Of a DNA stretch of 28,548 nucleotides, positions 8,057-16,070 are shown one piece after another. The translations under genes were made by a program, and so were the position numbers. Each line of letters starts with the position of its first letter. The first letter of the stretch is position 1. Source of the stretch: Alteribacter aurantiacus DSM 18675 (GTDB taxonomy: Bacteria > Bacillota > Bacilli > Bacillales > Salisediminibacteriaceae); NCBI RefSeq assembly GCF_000429705.1, contig NZ_AUCJ01000014.1, positions 1 through 28,548 of the forward strand. The letters run 5' to 3'. The notes under the pieces are model-generated. The model saw nothing but the letters and a program-made list of their open reading frames with translations, was not told the origin of the DNA and made no database searches.

Positions 8057-8169
8057 GAAGCCGAAGCCCCGAGACTCCTGTGGCTGTGGGAGCTAGGCAA
8101 GACCCCACAGGGCCTCGCCCGAGGAGGCTTGCCAGCACCGCCACGGATAGCGAAGGGAGCATAGGCTTC
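8057..8169 (+). repeat. Structured Bacillaceae-type interspersed repeat in the serS leader
   Basis: A 113-bp GC-rich block is bounded by GAAGCC (8057-8062) and the complementary GGCTTC (8164-8169). Inside, CCTGTGG (8077-8083) can pair with CCACAGG (8105-8111), GGCAAG (8096-8101) with CTTGCC (8128-8133), and GCCTC (8112-8116) with GAGGC (8124-8128). It resembles, from memory, interspersed intergenic elements common in Bacillaceae with GAGACTCCTG...AGCGAAG blocks. It lies after the T-box terminator, so it is part of the read-through serS mRNA. Short open frames crossing it on both strands are not credible genes. Confidence 0.6.
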
Positions 8170-8252
8170 AACAACATTGTAAGTAAATGAAGAGGATATT
8201 TATCCGAATGAATCAATCCGAAACCAGCTTAAAATAAGAGGAGGAATCACGC

Positions 8253-9527
8253 ATGTTAGATGTAAAACTGCTGCGTAAAGACTTTGAAAACATTAAAGAA
8301 AAACTAGCTCACAGAAATGAAGACATTAGTGACCTTGATCGCTTTGAGGAGCTAGATGTCACAAGAAGAGAGCTCATCCAGAAAACAGAAGAGCTCAAAG
8401 GCCGAAGAAATACGGTCTCTCAAGAAGTATCCCAATTAAAACGAGAGAAAAAAGATGCCGATCATTTAATTAAAGAAATGAAAGAAGTGTCTACAACGAT
8501 CAAAGAGCTTGATGACAAGCTTCGTACTGTTGATCAGGAACTTGAGCAACTACTGTTAACGATCCCGAACATTCCTCATGAAAGTGTTCCGGTGGGTGCC
8601 GATGAAGATGACAACCAGGAAGCTCGTAAATGGGGAGAGATTCCGAACTTCACCTATGAAGCGAAGCCTCACTGGGATCTTGCCACTAACTTAGGAATTT
8701 TAGATTTTGAAAGAGCATCAAAAGTGACAGGAAGCCGCTTTGTTTTTTACAAAGGACAAGGTGCGAGACTGGAGCGAGCTCTGATCAACTTTATGATGGA
8801 TCTTCACGAAGACGAGCATGGTTACGAAGAAGTGATGCCTCCTTATATGGTAAACCGCGACAGCATGACAGGTACCGGTCAACTGCCGAAGTTTGAAGAA
8901 GATGCGTTTAAAATCCGAGAAGAAGAATACTTCTTGATTCCTACAGCTGAAGTGCCTGTAACAAACATGCACCGTGATGAAATCATTGACGGAGATCAGC
9001 TTCCGATTGCATACACAGCATATAGCGCGTGCTTTCGTTCTGAAGCTGGATCTGCTGGAAGAGATACAAGAGGGCTAATTCGCCAACACCAATTCAACAA
9101 AGTCGAGCTTGTTCGTTTTGTAAAGCCAGAAGAGTCTTATGAGCAGCTGGAGCTTTTAACTTCTCATGCTGAAAAAATTCTTCAGCTTTTAAACCTTCCA
9201 TACCGTGTGATGAACATGTGTACGGGAGATCTAGGCTTTACAGCTGCCAAGAAGTACGATATTGAAGTATGGATCCCAAGTTATGAAACATACAGAGAGA
9301 TCTCTTCTTGCAGTAACTTTGAATCTTTCCAAGCTCGTCGTGCCAACATCCGTTTCCGTCCAGAGGCAAAAGGAAAGACGGATTACGTTCATACACTAAA
9401 TGGATCTGGTCTTGCGATCGGCAGAACTGTCGCTGCAATTCTTGAGAATTACCAACAAGAAGACGGAAGTGTCATCATTCCGGAAGTGTTAAGACCGTAT
9501 ATGGGTGGAAAAGAAGTGATTAAGTAA
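8253..9527 (+). CDS. serS: Seryl-tRNA synthetase
   Basis: A class II aminoacyl-tRNA synthetase that charges tRNA-Ser in the cytosol. The 424-residue protein begins with the long antiparallel coiled-coil arm that grips the tRNA variable arm (about 30-100, rich in E/K/R heptads). The catalytic domain follows: TAEVPVTNMH near 231, motif 2 FRSEAGSAGRDTRGL (261-275) and motif 3 NGSGLAIGRTVAAILENYQ (383-401). AGGAGG lies about 8 nt before the ATG. Expression is controlled by the upstream T-box. A strong terminator follows directly. In B. subtilis dck/dgk come next; here transporter genes do. Confidence 0.98.
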   Translation: MLDVKLLRKDFENIKEKLAHRNEDISDLDRFEELDVTRRELIQKTEELKGRRNTVSQEVSQLKREKKDADHLIKEMKEVSTTIKELDDKLRTVDQELEQLLLTIPNIPHESVPVGADEDDNQEARKWGEIPNFTYEAKPHWDLATNLGILDFERASKVTGSRFVFYKGQGARLERALINFMMDLHEDEHGYEEVMPPYMVNRDSMTGTGQLPKFEEDAFKIREEEYFLIPTAEVPVTNMHRDEIIDGDQLPIAYTAYSACFRSEAGSAGRDTRGLIRQHQFNKVELVRFVKPEESYEQLELLTSHAEKILQLLNLPYRVMNMCTGDLGFTAAKKYDIEVWIPSYETYREISSCSNFESFQARRANIRFRPEAKGKTDYVHTLNGSGLAIGRTVAAILENYQQEDGSVIIPEVLRPYMGGKEVIK

Positions 9528-9531
9528 ATAC

Positions 9532-9574
9532 AATAGACCTCCAACGAGCAGGATCTCGTTGGAGGTCTATTTTT
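9532..9574 (+). terminator. Terminator after serS
   Basis: A perfect 17-bp stem (9532-9548 with 9555-9571) with a six-base loop runs into TTTTT. A mirrored AAT start makes it potentially functional on both strands. Confidence 0.95.
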
Positions 9575-9936
9575 ATAGGAATATAAAACTCATGTTTATA
9601 CGAAAGGTGAGTCTATTGTGCTACCTGCTATGTTTTATTAAGAAAATATTAACGAAAATCAATTTCTCATATTAGCATACCAAAGTGAAACCTATAAATA
9701 GAAGCATTCAAGGGGAAAATCAACTAGTCATAAAGACATAGAAGAAAAGAAAAGCCGATGTCGAAAAAGAGATATTGAATTGATTGTAAGGAGATGTAAC
9801 ATATAAATTTTTATTCATAAACTTGAATTTTAATTTACAAAACAGTGCAAAAAGTCGCATAAATTATAAATATACGACAGCATCTATATCATAATTATTC
9901 CAATACCTTCGATTTCCGAAGTATTTAAAGATAAAA

Positions 9937-9951
9937 AATTTTTAGAAAACT
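9937..9951 (+). promoter_or_regulatory. CodY-like box upstream of transporter operon 1
   Basis: The 15-mer matches the CodY consensus AATTTTCWGAAAATT at 13 of 15 positions (mismatches at positions 7 and 14). CodY represses peptide-transport operons in Bacillus when GTP and branched-chain amino acids are plentiful. A weaker half-conserved site (11 of 15) lies at 10030-10044. The region is AT-rich, so chance matches are possible. Confidence 0.5.
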
Positions 9952-10071
9952 CTGTACTTGTTGTTATCTATATGATACATTAATGTCATTAAATAGAGAT
10001 ATGTCTGATACATAGATTTACCGGTTGAATGTCTTTAGAAAATTTATACTCATATCTGTATAAACTATCAC

Positions 10072-10101
10072 TTTATATCAAATCTGTTATTTTGATATAA
10101 A
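10072..10101 (+). repeat. Perfect 11-bp inverted repeat upstream of appD
   Basis: TTTATATCAAA (10072-10082) and TTTGATATAAA (10091-10101) are exact complements around an 8-bp spacer, ending 36 bp before the GTG start. There is no T run after it on either strand, so it is not a terminator. It may be an operator or an mRNA stem-loop. Confidence 0.7.
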
Positions 10102-10137
10102 AAGACGGAGCTACTGGGAAAAAGATGGGGTGAGCTT

Positions 10138-11184
10138 GTGCAGCGTAGTGAGCATTTACTAGAAGTGAAAGGCCTTAAAACGTATTTTTACATGGAAGGT
10201 GACCGGGTAGCGAAAGCGGTTGATGGTGTAGACTTTTATATTGATCGTGGAGAGACGCTGGCTTTAGTAGGAGAGTCCGGGAGTGGTAAAAGCATTACCT
10301 CTCTATCTGTCATGAGGTTGATACCGGAACCTCCAGGTAAAATTCTTGAAGGTTCTATCAAGTTGGACGGGAAAGAATTACTTTCGTTATCGGATGGGGA
10401 AATGAGAAAAGTCCGAGGAAACGACATGGGTATGATCTTCCAAGAGCCAATGACTTCGTTGAACCCTGTTTTTACAATCGGAAACCAAATTGCAGAGACT
10501 CTGATCAAACATAAAAAGATGACAAAAAAACAAGCCTATAAAAAAGCGGTTGAGCTACTCAAAATCGTTGGGTTTGCAAGGGCCGAGGATATTGTGAATG
10601 AATACCCTCACCAGTTATCAGGTGGGATGCGTCAGCGTGCCATGATTGCCATCGCCATGAGTTGCGATCCGAAACTACTCATTGCAGATGAGCCGACAAC
10701 GGCACTGGATGTAACGATTCAAGCGCAAATTTTGGACCTTATGATAGATATGAAGGAAAAGTTCGATTCTTCTATTCTACTCATTACGCACGACTTGGGT
10801 GTCGTAGCTGAAGTAGCGGACCGGGTTATGGTTATGTACGGCGGTCAAATAGTAGAAGAAGCAAGAGCGGATGAGCTGTTTACAGATCCGCAACATCCAT
10901 ATACGAGAGGGCTTTTGGGAAGCATCCCGAATATCGATGCAGACGTAGAGCGGTTGGAGTCGATTAAAGGACAAGTTCCCCCGGCACACCGATTCCCACA
11001 AGGCTGTCGATTCGCACCTCGCTGTGAACACGCCATGGATATCTGCCGTGAATCCAATCCGGAGTTATTAGAAACAAAATCAAAACACAAAGTGCGTTGT
11101 TATCTCTACGAGCCATTGAGTGGAGAAGGAGGACAAAGTCATGGAACAACATCGAGAGAAGCTATTAGAAGTACGAAATCTTAA
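10138..11184 (+). CDS. appD: Oligopeptide ABC transporter ATP-binding protein (D-type), operon 1
   Basis: One of two ATPases powering an oligopeptide importer at the inner face of the membrane. The 348-residue protein has Walker A GESGSGKS (45-52), Q-loop FQEPMTSLNP (101-110), signature LSGGMRQR (160-167), Walker B LLIADEP (180-186) and switch His218. A C-terminal OppD/F extension contains spaced Cys residues (PQGCRFAPRC and later RCYLYE). The start is GTG with GGGGTGAG just upstream. The D-F-A-B-C gene order and the N-terminal sequence resemble the B. subtilis app operon, hence the symbol; substrate size is not shown by sequence. The 3' end overlaps the next gene by 44 nt. Confidence 0.93.
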   Translation: MQRSEHLLEVKGLKTYFYMEGDRVAKAVDGVDFYIDRGETLALVGESGSGKSITSLSVMRLIPEPPGKILEGSIKLDGKELLSLSDGEMRKVRGNDMGMIFQEPMTSLNPVFTIGNQIAETLIKHKKMTKKQAYKKAVELLKIVGFARAEDIVNEYPHQLSGGMRQRAMIAIAMSCDPKLLIADEPTTALDVTIQAQILDLMIDMKEKFDSSILLITHDLGVVAEVADRVMVMYGGQIVEEARADELFTDPQHPYTRGLLGSIPNIDADVERLESIKGQVPPAHRFPQGCRFAPRCEHAMDICRESNPELLETKSKHKVRCYLYEPLSGEGGQSHGTTSREAIRSTKS

Positions 11185-12127
11185 AAAGTACTTTCCTGTA
11201 AAAGGGGGAGTCCTTCAACGAACAGTAGGTCACGTCAAAGCTGTTGATGATATTAGCATTGATGTCTATAAAGGTGAAACGTTAGGGATTGTAGGCGAGT
11301 CCGGTTCCGGGAAGTCTACGCTCGGTCGTACGATCTTACGCCTTCTGGATCCTACTGAAGGCGATGTAATCTTTGAAGGAAACAGCATTGGTGACCTTAA
11401 ACAAAGCAAGATGAGAAAGTATCGTCAGGACATGCAGATGGTCTTTCAAGACCCGTTTGCTTCACTTAACCCTAGAATGAGTGTCGGTGAAATCATTGAA
11501 GAGCCGATGGTTGTCCAAAAAACAATGTCAAAAAAAGATCGCAAACAAAAAGTAATCGACCTTCTTCACAAAGTCGGATTGCCTGCTGAAGCAAGAGAGA
11601 AATATCCTCACGAGTTCTCAGGAGGTCAACGACAGCGGATCGGAATCGCGAGAGCGCTTAGTATGAATCCGAAGTTCGTCATCGGAGACGAGCCAGTATC
11701 CGCTCTTGATGTGTCGGTTCAATCTCAGGTTTTAAACTTGATGGAAGACCTTCAAGAAGAATTTGATCTTACTTATTTGTTTATTGCCCATGATTTGAGT
11801 GTTGTTAAACATATTTCTGATCGAGTAGGTGTAATGTACCTAGGTAGAATGGCAGAAATCGGTCCAAAGAAGCTCATTTATGATAATCCGCTTCACCCTT
11901 ATACAAAGGCGTTGTTATCTTCTGTACCCGTTCCCGATGTCACGAGGAGACGAGAGAAGATCAAGTTAAAAGGGGAGCTTCCGAGTCCGTCGAATCCACC
12001 GACTGGGTGCTCATTCCATACACGATGCCCTGAAGCGCATGAACGTTGTAAAGTTGAACGTCCCGAGTTGGTCGATCAAGGTGAAGGTCAATACGTCGCT
12101 TGTCACTTATACAGTAAAGAAAAATAA
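11141..12127 (+). CDS. appF: Oligopeptide ABC transporter ATP-binding protein (F-type), operon 1
   Basis: The second ATPase of the heterodimeric motor. The 328-residue protein has Walker A GESGSGKS (52-59), Q-loop VFQDPFASLNP, signature FSGGQRQR (159-166), Walker B FVIGDEP (179-185) and the C-terminal OppF extension with PTGCSFHTRCP. The open frame extends 7 codons upstream, but the ATG at 11141 is chosen because AAGGAGG (11127-11133) lies 7 nt before it and family members start with LLEVRNLKKYF close to the N-terminus. It overlaps the end of the D gene, which suggests translational coupling. Confidence 0.93.
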   Translation: MEQHREKLLEVRNLKKYFPVKGGVLQRTVGHVKAVDDISIDVYKGETLGIVGESGSGKSTLGRTILRLLDPTEGDVIFEGNSIGDLKQSKMRKYRQDMQMVFQDPFASLNPRMSVGEIIEEPMVVQKTMSKKDRKQKVIDLLHKVGLPAEAREKYPHEFSGGQRQRIGIARALSMNPKFVIGDEPVSALDVSVQSQVLNLMEDLQEEFDLTYLFIAHDLSVVKHISDRVGVMYLGRMAEIGPKKLIYDNPLHPYTKALLSSVPVPDVTRRREKIKLKGELPSPSNPPTGCSFHTRCPEAHERCKVERPELVDQGEGQYVACHLYSKEK

Positions 12128-12143
12128 AGAACGAAGGCGCTTT

Positions 12144-12153
12144 AAGGAGGTGA
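12144..12153 (+). promoter_or_regulatory. Orphan perfect Shine-Dalgarno sequence upstream of the operon 1 binding-protein gene
   Basis: AAGGAGGTGA is a 10-nt perfect match to the anti-Shine-Dalgarno end of Bacillus 16S rRNA. It lies 70 nt before the appA start and has no start codon with a real reading frame at usable distance (the overlapping GTG is closed after two codons). The true appA ribosome binding site is AAGGGGG just before 12224. It may act as an mRNA-stabilising ribosome landing site. Confidence 0.5.
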
Positions 12154-12223
12154 GGTAAGGGAGAGGAGATTTTTGGGTTTTGAGTTTTTGTAATTTTAAA
12201 AATATTAAGGGGGTAACACAATC

Positions 12224-14059
12224 ATGAAGTTTAGTAAATTTTGGCTTATGTTAATCTTGTCTTTATCACTTGTGTTTGTATTGGCTGCATGTGGTGACGA
12301 CGAAGAAGCTTCCGGTGATACGGAAGAGGATGATACTGCAACTGAAGACGATGCAACTGAAGATGATGGTGAAGATGCAACAGAAGAAGATGATGATGCT
12401 GAAGAAGGAGATTCAGGAGAAGCCCAACAAGGTGGAACAATCACTGCGGGTATGTATTCTGCTCCAGGTCACCAATTCAACCCATTATTCTACTCCGATG
12501 CTTATGAAGCTAACATCTTAAGCTTCACGCACGAATCCCTAGTTCAACTTAATGAAGAACTAGAATATGAGCCATCCCTTGCCCACGATTGGGAAATTAA
12601 CGATGACTTTACTACAATCACATTCCACCTTAACGAAGGTGTAAAATGGCACGACGGTGAAGATTTCACTGCTGATGACGTTTACTTTACTTATGCAACA
12701 ATCGCTGATCCTGACTACGTTGCTACTGGTGGAGTTCGTACAAACTACGTAGTTGGATTAAAAGGTTATGAAGAGTATGTAAATGGTGAAACTGACGTAT
12801 TTGAAGGTGTAGAAGTCATTGACGACCACACTGTAGCATTCCACTATGAAGAAGAAAACATCAAAATGCTTTTTGATACAAGCTTTATCATTGTACCTGC
12901 TCACCCATTTGAAGGTATGGAAATCTCTGAGATTCCAGACTCTAGCGCTTCTCGTGATGCTGGTGAAGTTGTAGGTACTGGACCTTACCATCTTTCTGAC
13001 ATGATCGAAGGAGAGCAATATGTCCTTACTGCTTTTGAAGATTACTGGCAAGGAACGCCATACCTTGATGGCATCACTTGGCGTGTCATTCAGCAATCTG
13101 TAATGCCTGGCCTACTTGAGAGTGGCGAGCTTGACATGATCGCTGAGCCTAACGGTGTACCTGCTTCAGACTTTGAGCGTGTTGATGGTCTTGAGAACAT
13201 CACAACGTTTGAAACACAAGACTTTGGTTATCAGTACATGGGCTTCAAGTTCCACCACCGTACAACGGAAGATGTTGAAAGTGGAACAATCAACCCTGAC
13301 AACTGGGTAGAAAACGAAAAACTATCTGACGTACGTGTACGTCAAGCAATTGTAAGTGCAATCAACCGTCAAGGGATTGTAGACGGACTTCTTTATGGCC
13401 TTGGTTCTGTAATGGAAGCTCCATTCCCAGAAGCTTCTTGGGCTTATGACCCGGATGCTGTAACTGAGTATCCTTATGATCCAGACCGTGCAAACGAACT
13501 TCTTGATGAAGCTGGATATGTTGACGTAACTGGTGACGGTATGCGTGAAGATCCAGATGGTAACGAGTGGGTTCTTAACCTTGACTACCCAACTGGAAAC
13601 GAAGTGCGTGAGCGTACAGCTCCAATCATCGCTGATGAGCTTGGTGAAGTTGGAATCAATGTTAACCTTCGTCAACCACGTGAAGCTGGTCCTCACTTTG
13701 ACGCAATTGAGCAAGATAACAATGACTTTGATCTTTACCTAGCTGGTTGGAGCCTTGCTGTTGGTGATCCGGACCCTGCGGGAATCTGGCAATCCACTGC
13801 AGCTTACAACTACACTCGTTGGAACGATGAAACATCTGATGAGTTAATCCGTAAAGCTGTAACTGCACCGGATGCATTTGAGCAAGACTACCGTGCAGAA
13901 GTATATAACGATTGGGCTGCCCACGTATCTGAAGAGGTACCAATGGTATTCCTATACTCTGCTGACAACATCTATGCTTATAACTCTGCTTTACAAAACG
14001 TAAAAGAATTGCCAGCTGGAATCTACCAAGATTCTCACCTCTGGTATTTAGCACAATAA
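12224..14059 (+). CDS. appA: Oligopeptide-binding lipoprotein (SBP family 5), operon 1
   Basis: An extracellular, membrane-tethered peptide receptor that delivers substrate to the permease pair. The 611-residue precursor has a lipoprotein signal peptide with lipobox LAAC and lipidated Cys23. An unusually acidic linker (about 24-67, over half Asp/Glu, with ATEDD repeats) follows. From about 68 the family-5 solute-binding fold begins (QGGTITAGMYS, HDWEIND, VKWHDGEDFTADDV, and the C-terminal QDSHLWYLAQ). AAGGGGG precedes the ATG. Codon use looks biased towards highly expressed genes. A terminator-like hairpin follows before the permease genes, consistent with excess binding protein over permease. 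Ligand (oligopeptide, dipeptide or nickel-type) cannot be fixed, but the operon favours peptides. Confidence 0.93.
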   Translation: MKFSKFWLMLILSLSLVFVLAACGDDEEASGDTEEDDTATEDDATEDDGEDATEEDDDAEEGDSGEAQQGGTITAGMYSAPGHQFNPLFYSDAYEANILSFTHESLVQLNEELEYEPSLAHDWEINDDFTTITFHLNEGVKWHDGEDFTADDVYFTYATIADPDYVATGGVRTNYVVGLKGYEEYVNGETDVFEGVEVIDDHTVAFHYEEENIKMLFDTSFIIVPAHPFEGMEISEIPDSSASRDAGEVVGTGPYHLSDMIEGEQYVLTAFEDYWQGTPYLDGITWRVIQQSVMPGLLESGELDMIAEPNGVPASDFERVDGLENITTFETQDFGYQYMGFKFHHRTTEDVESGTINPDNWVENEKLSDVRVRQAIVSAINRQGIVDGLLYGLGSVMEAPFPEASWAYDPDAVTEYPYDPDRANELLDEAGYVDVTGDGMREDPDGNEWVLNLDYPTGNEVRERTAPIIADELGEVGINVNLRQPREAGPHFDAIEQDNNDFDLYLAGWSLAVGDPDPAGIWQSTAAYNYTRWNDETSDELIRKAVTAPDAFEQDYRAEVYNDWAAHVSEEVPMVFLYSADNIYAYNSALQNVKELPAGIYQDSHLWYLAQ

Positions 14060-14080
14060 TTGTAGTGTCATGGTAAAGAG

Positions 14081-14112
14081 GTGTGCGGCCCTCGGTCGCA
14101 CACTTACTTTTT
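14081..14112 (+). terminator. Intra-operon hairpin (leaky terminator) between appA and appB
   Basis: A 10-bp GC-rich stem (14081-14090 with 14094-14103, one G-U, CTC loop) is followed by TTACTTTTT. It sits 22 nt after the appA stop and before appB, which has no visible promoter of its own. It probably terminates some transcripts and protects the appA mRNA 3' end. Confidence 0.7.
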
Positions 14113-14133
14113 ACCTGGTGGGAGGAATTTTGA

Positions 14134-15099
14134 ATGCACAAATATATCATTCGTCGAGTATTGCAGTTTATTCCGATGCTCTTCCTTGTCACAGTTCTTG
14201 TTTTCGGACTAGCTAAAGCAGCTCCCGGAGATGTGTTATCAGGTGAGATGTTGGATCCTAATATTCCACACGAAGTGTTGGAGCAACGAAGAGAAGCTCT
14301 TGGCTTAAACGATCCGATTCATATTCAATATTGGAACTGGCTTTCAGCTGTTGCCCAAGGAGATCTTGGAACGTCTATGCAATATGCGAACAGACCGGTT
14401 ATGGATTTGATTCAAGCGAGGGTTATGAACACCGTTTATTTAGCTATATTCTCTCTTGTTGTTACGTTGGCAGTTGCGATCCCGATTGGAATTTATTCTG
14501 CACAAAGAAAGTATTCATTGTTTGATTATGGAGCTACGACCTTTGCCTTTTTAGGTCTGGCCACACCGAACTTTTTTGCCGGATTACTCGCCATTTGGTT
14601 GTTAAGCTTCCAATTTGGTTGGTTTCCTGCACAAGGAACCACCTCGGCCGTGGGGTTAAGCGGGTTCGAACTATTTGTAGATAAACTCAGACACCTGGTG
14701 TTACCTGGATTTACATTAGGCCTGGCCAGTACTGCTGTATACATGAGGTATATGCGTACCGAAATTCTAGAAATCAAAGGTAGTGACTTCATTCGAACCG
14801 CCCATGCAAAAGGACTTACGAAGAATTCAGTGTTGTACAAGCATACGCTTAGAAACGCACTTATTCCAATTATTACGTTACTCGGATTTGAATTCGGATT
14901 CTTGCTCAGTGGAGCTGTTATTACGGAAGCGGTTTTCAACTATCCAGGTATTGGAACGTTATTCCTAAACTCCATTAGTAATCGGGACTATCCGGTAATA
15001 ATGGCAATCAACTTAATTCTTGCTGTAACGATATTACTTGGAAATCTTTTAGCGGATATCTTCTATGCTGTTGTCGATCCGCGTATTCGCTACGATTGA
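14134..15099 (+). CDS. appB: Oligopeptide ABC transporter permease (B-type), operon 1
   Basis: An integral membrane subunit that forms half of the translocation path. The 321-residue protein starts with the family's IIRRVLQFIPMLFLVT first membrane helix, has the conserved PGDVLSGEM and LGLNDPIHIQY segments of B-type peptide permeases, further helices at about 100-122, 135-160 and 185-205, and the EAA coupling loop FIRTAHAKGLTKNSVLYKH with NALIPI (219-246). The C-terminus DIFYAVVDPRIRYD is typical. GGGAGG precedes the ATG. The C-type permease follows after 12 nt. Confidence 0.93.
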   Translation: MHKYIIRRVLQFIPMLFLVTVLVFGLAKAAPGDVLSGEMLDPNIPHEVLEQRREALGLNDPIHIQYWNWLSAVAQGDLGTSMQYANRPVMDLIQARVMNTVYLAIFSLVVTLAVAIPIGIYSAQRKYSLFDYGATTFAFLGLATPNFFAGLLAIWLLSFQFGWFPAQGTTSAVGLSGFELFVDKLRHLVLPGFTLGLASTAVYMRYMRTEILEIKGSDFIRTAHAKGLTKNSVLYKHTLRNALIPIITLLGFEFGFLLSGAVITEAVFNYPGIGTLFLNSISNRDYPVIMAINLILAVTILLGNLLADIFYAVVDPRIRYD

Positions 15100-15111
15100 G
15101 GTGAAAGCTAA

Positions 15112-16029
15112 ATGGAAACACAATCAAATCAACAAGTAGGAACGGCTGTTCCTCCAGCAAAAACAGAAGCAGAAAAAAGCTTAAGCCCTTTTCAACTGGC
15201 GATGCGGAGGTTTTTAAGAAATAAGCTTGCAATTGCCGGGCTTGTCGTACTAGCATTCTTTATTATTGTGGCTGCGTTTGCAGATATCATTGCACCGCAC
15301 AGTCCAACAGCTCACAACTATTACAATATTGAAGCAAAAGCGTCATCTGAGCATTGGCTTGGTACAGATAGTTCGGGAAGAGACAACTTTTCCAGACTCG
15401 TCTATGGCGCAAGAGTTTCCTTAACAATCGGATTTTTCGCCATGTTGTTTACGGTAGTAATCGGAGTGATACTCGGATCTCTAGCAGGATACTATGGTAG
15501 ATGGGTTGACGGACTCATTATGAGAGCAACGGACTTGATGATGATCTTACCGTTCTTGCTTTTAATTTTAACAATCATCGCCATTGTTCAGTCGGTATCC
15601 ATAACCTTGTTTATTACGATCATTGCAGTGACAGCCTGGCCAAACTTGACGAGGATTATCCGAGCCACATTCTTGTCTCTTCGCGAGAAGGAATATGTAC
15701 TTGGTGCACGCTCGATCGGAGCATCCGATTTTAGAATCATTTTTAAGCACTTTTTACCGAACGCAGTAGGACCAATCATCGTTAACGCGACACTTATGAT
15801 GGCAACGATGATCATCTTGGAATCCGGACTAAGCTTTATCGGTTTCGGAATTCCACAGCCAACACCAACATGGGGGAACATGATTACCGAAGCTAACAGT
15901 CTTCGAATCCTAGAGAACAACTGGGAAACATGGGTTCCACCAGGATTGGCGATCTTACTTACGGTGCTAGCCATTAACTTTATCGGTGATGGACTTCGCG
16001 ATGCGTTCGATCCAAAAAGTAACCAATAA
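15112..16029 (+). CDS. appC: Oligopeptide ABC transporter permease (C-type), operon 1
   Basis: The partner membrane subunit, 305 residues. A cytoplasmic N-terminus with MRRFLRNKLAIAGLVVL leads into the first helix. The conserved LGTDSSGRDNFSRLVYGARVS segment (83-103) is typical of DppC/OppC permeases, and the EAA loop EYVLGARSIGASDFRIIF with KHFLPNAVGPII (194-223) couples to the ATPases. It ends with the family signature NFIGDGLRDAFDPKSNQ. GAGGTGAAAG precedes the ATG. It is the last gene of operon 1; a strong terminator follows. Confidence 0.93.
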   Translation: METQSNQQVGTAVPPAKTEAEKSLSPFQLAMRRFLRNKLAIAGLVVLAFFIIVAAFADIIAPHSPTAHNYYNIEAKASSEHWLGTDSSGRDNFSRLVYGARVSLTIGFFAMLFTVVIGVILGSLAGYYGRWVDGLIMRATDLMMILPFLLLILTIIAIVQSVSITLFITIIAVTAWPNLTRIIRATFLSLREKEYVLGARSIGASDFRIIFKHFLPNAVGPIIVNATLMMATMIILESGLSFIGFGIPQPTPTWGNMITEANSLRILENNWETWVPPGLAILLTVLAINFIGDGLRDAFDPKSNQ

Positions 16030-16041
16030 AATCACAAAGAG

Positions 16042-16070
16042 AAGCTGCCTGAATATCAGGCAGCTTTTTC
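16042..16070 (+). terminator. Terminator after transporter operon 1
   Basis: A 9-bp perfect stem GCTGCCTGA/TCAGGCAGC (16044-16052 with 16056-16064), extended by two A-T pairs, is followed by TTTTTC. It starts 12 nt after the appC stop. Confidence 0.93.

Larger units (their letters stand above)
9575..10137 (+). other. AT-rich intergenic region upstream of the first peptide-transporter operon
   Basis: About 560 bp without a credible gene. It holds a good CodY-like box (9937-9951), a weaker one (10030-10044), a 10-bp palindrome ACATTAATGT (9977-9986), two copies of TGATACAT (about 35 bp apart) and a large inverted repeat at 10072-10101. Possible -10 hexamers (TATGAT at 9971, TATACT at 10045, TATAAA at 10059) occur, but none has a clear -35 at normal spacing. 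Confidence 0.7.

Noticed and set aside
7905..8216. Short frames 7905-8096 (+) and 8016-8216 (-)
   Set aside because: They overlap the T-box terminator and the structured repeat, which explain the sequence better.
12192..12206. CodY-like box AATTTTAAAAATATT before appA
   Set aside because: 12 of 15 positions match, but the central CWG core is lost and the local sequence is simply AT-rich.
13662..14192. 176-codon minus-strand frame opposite the appA 3' end
   Set aside because: It is a shadow of a gene with strong codon bias; no ribosome binding site or recognisable protein.
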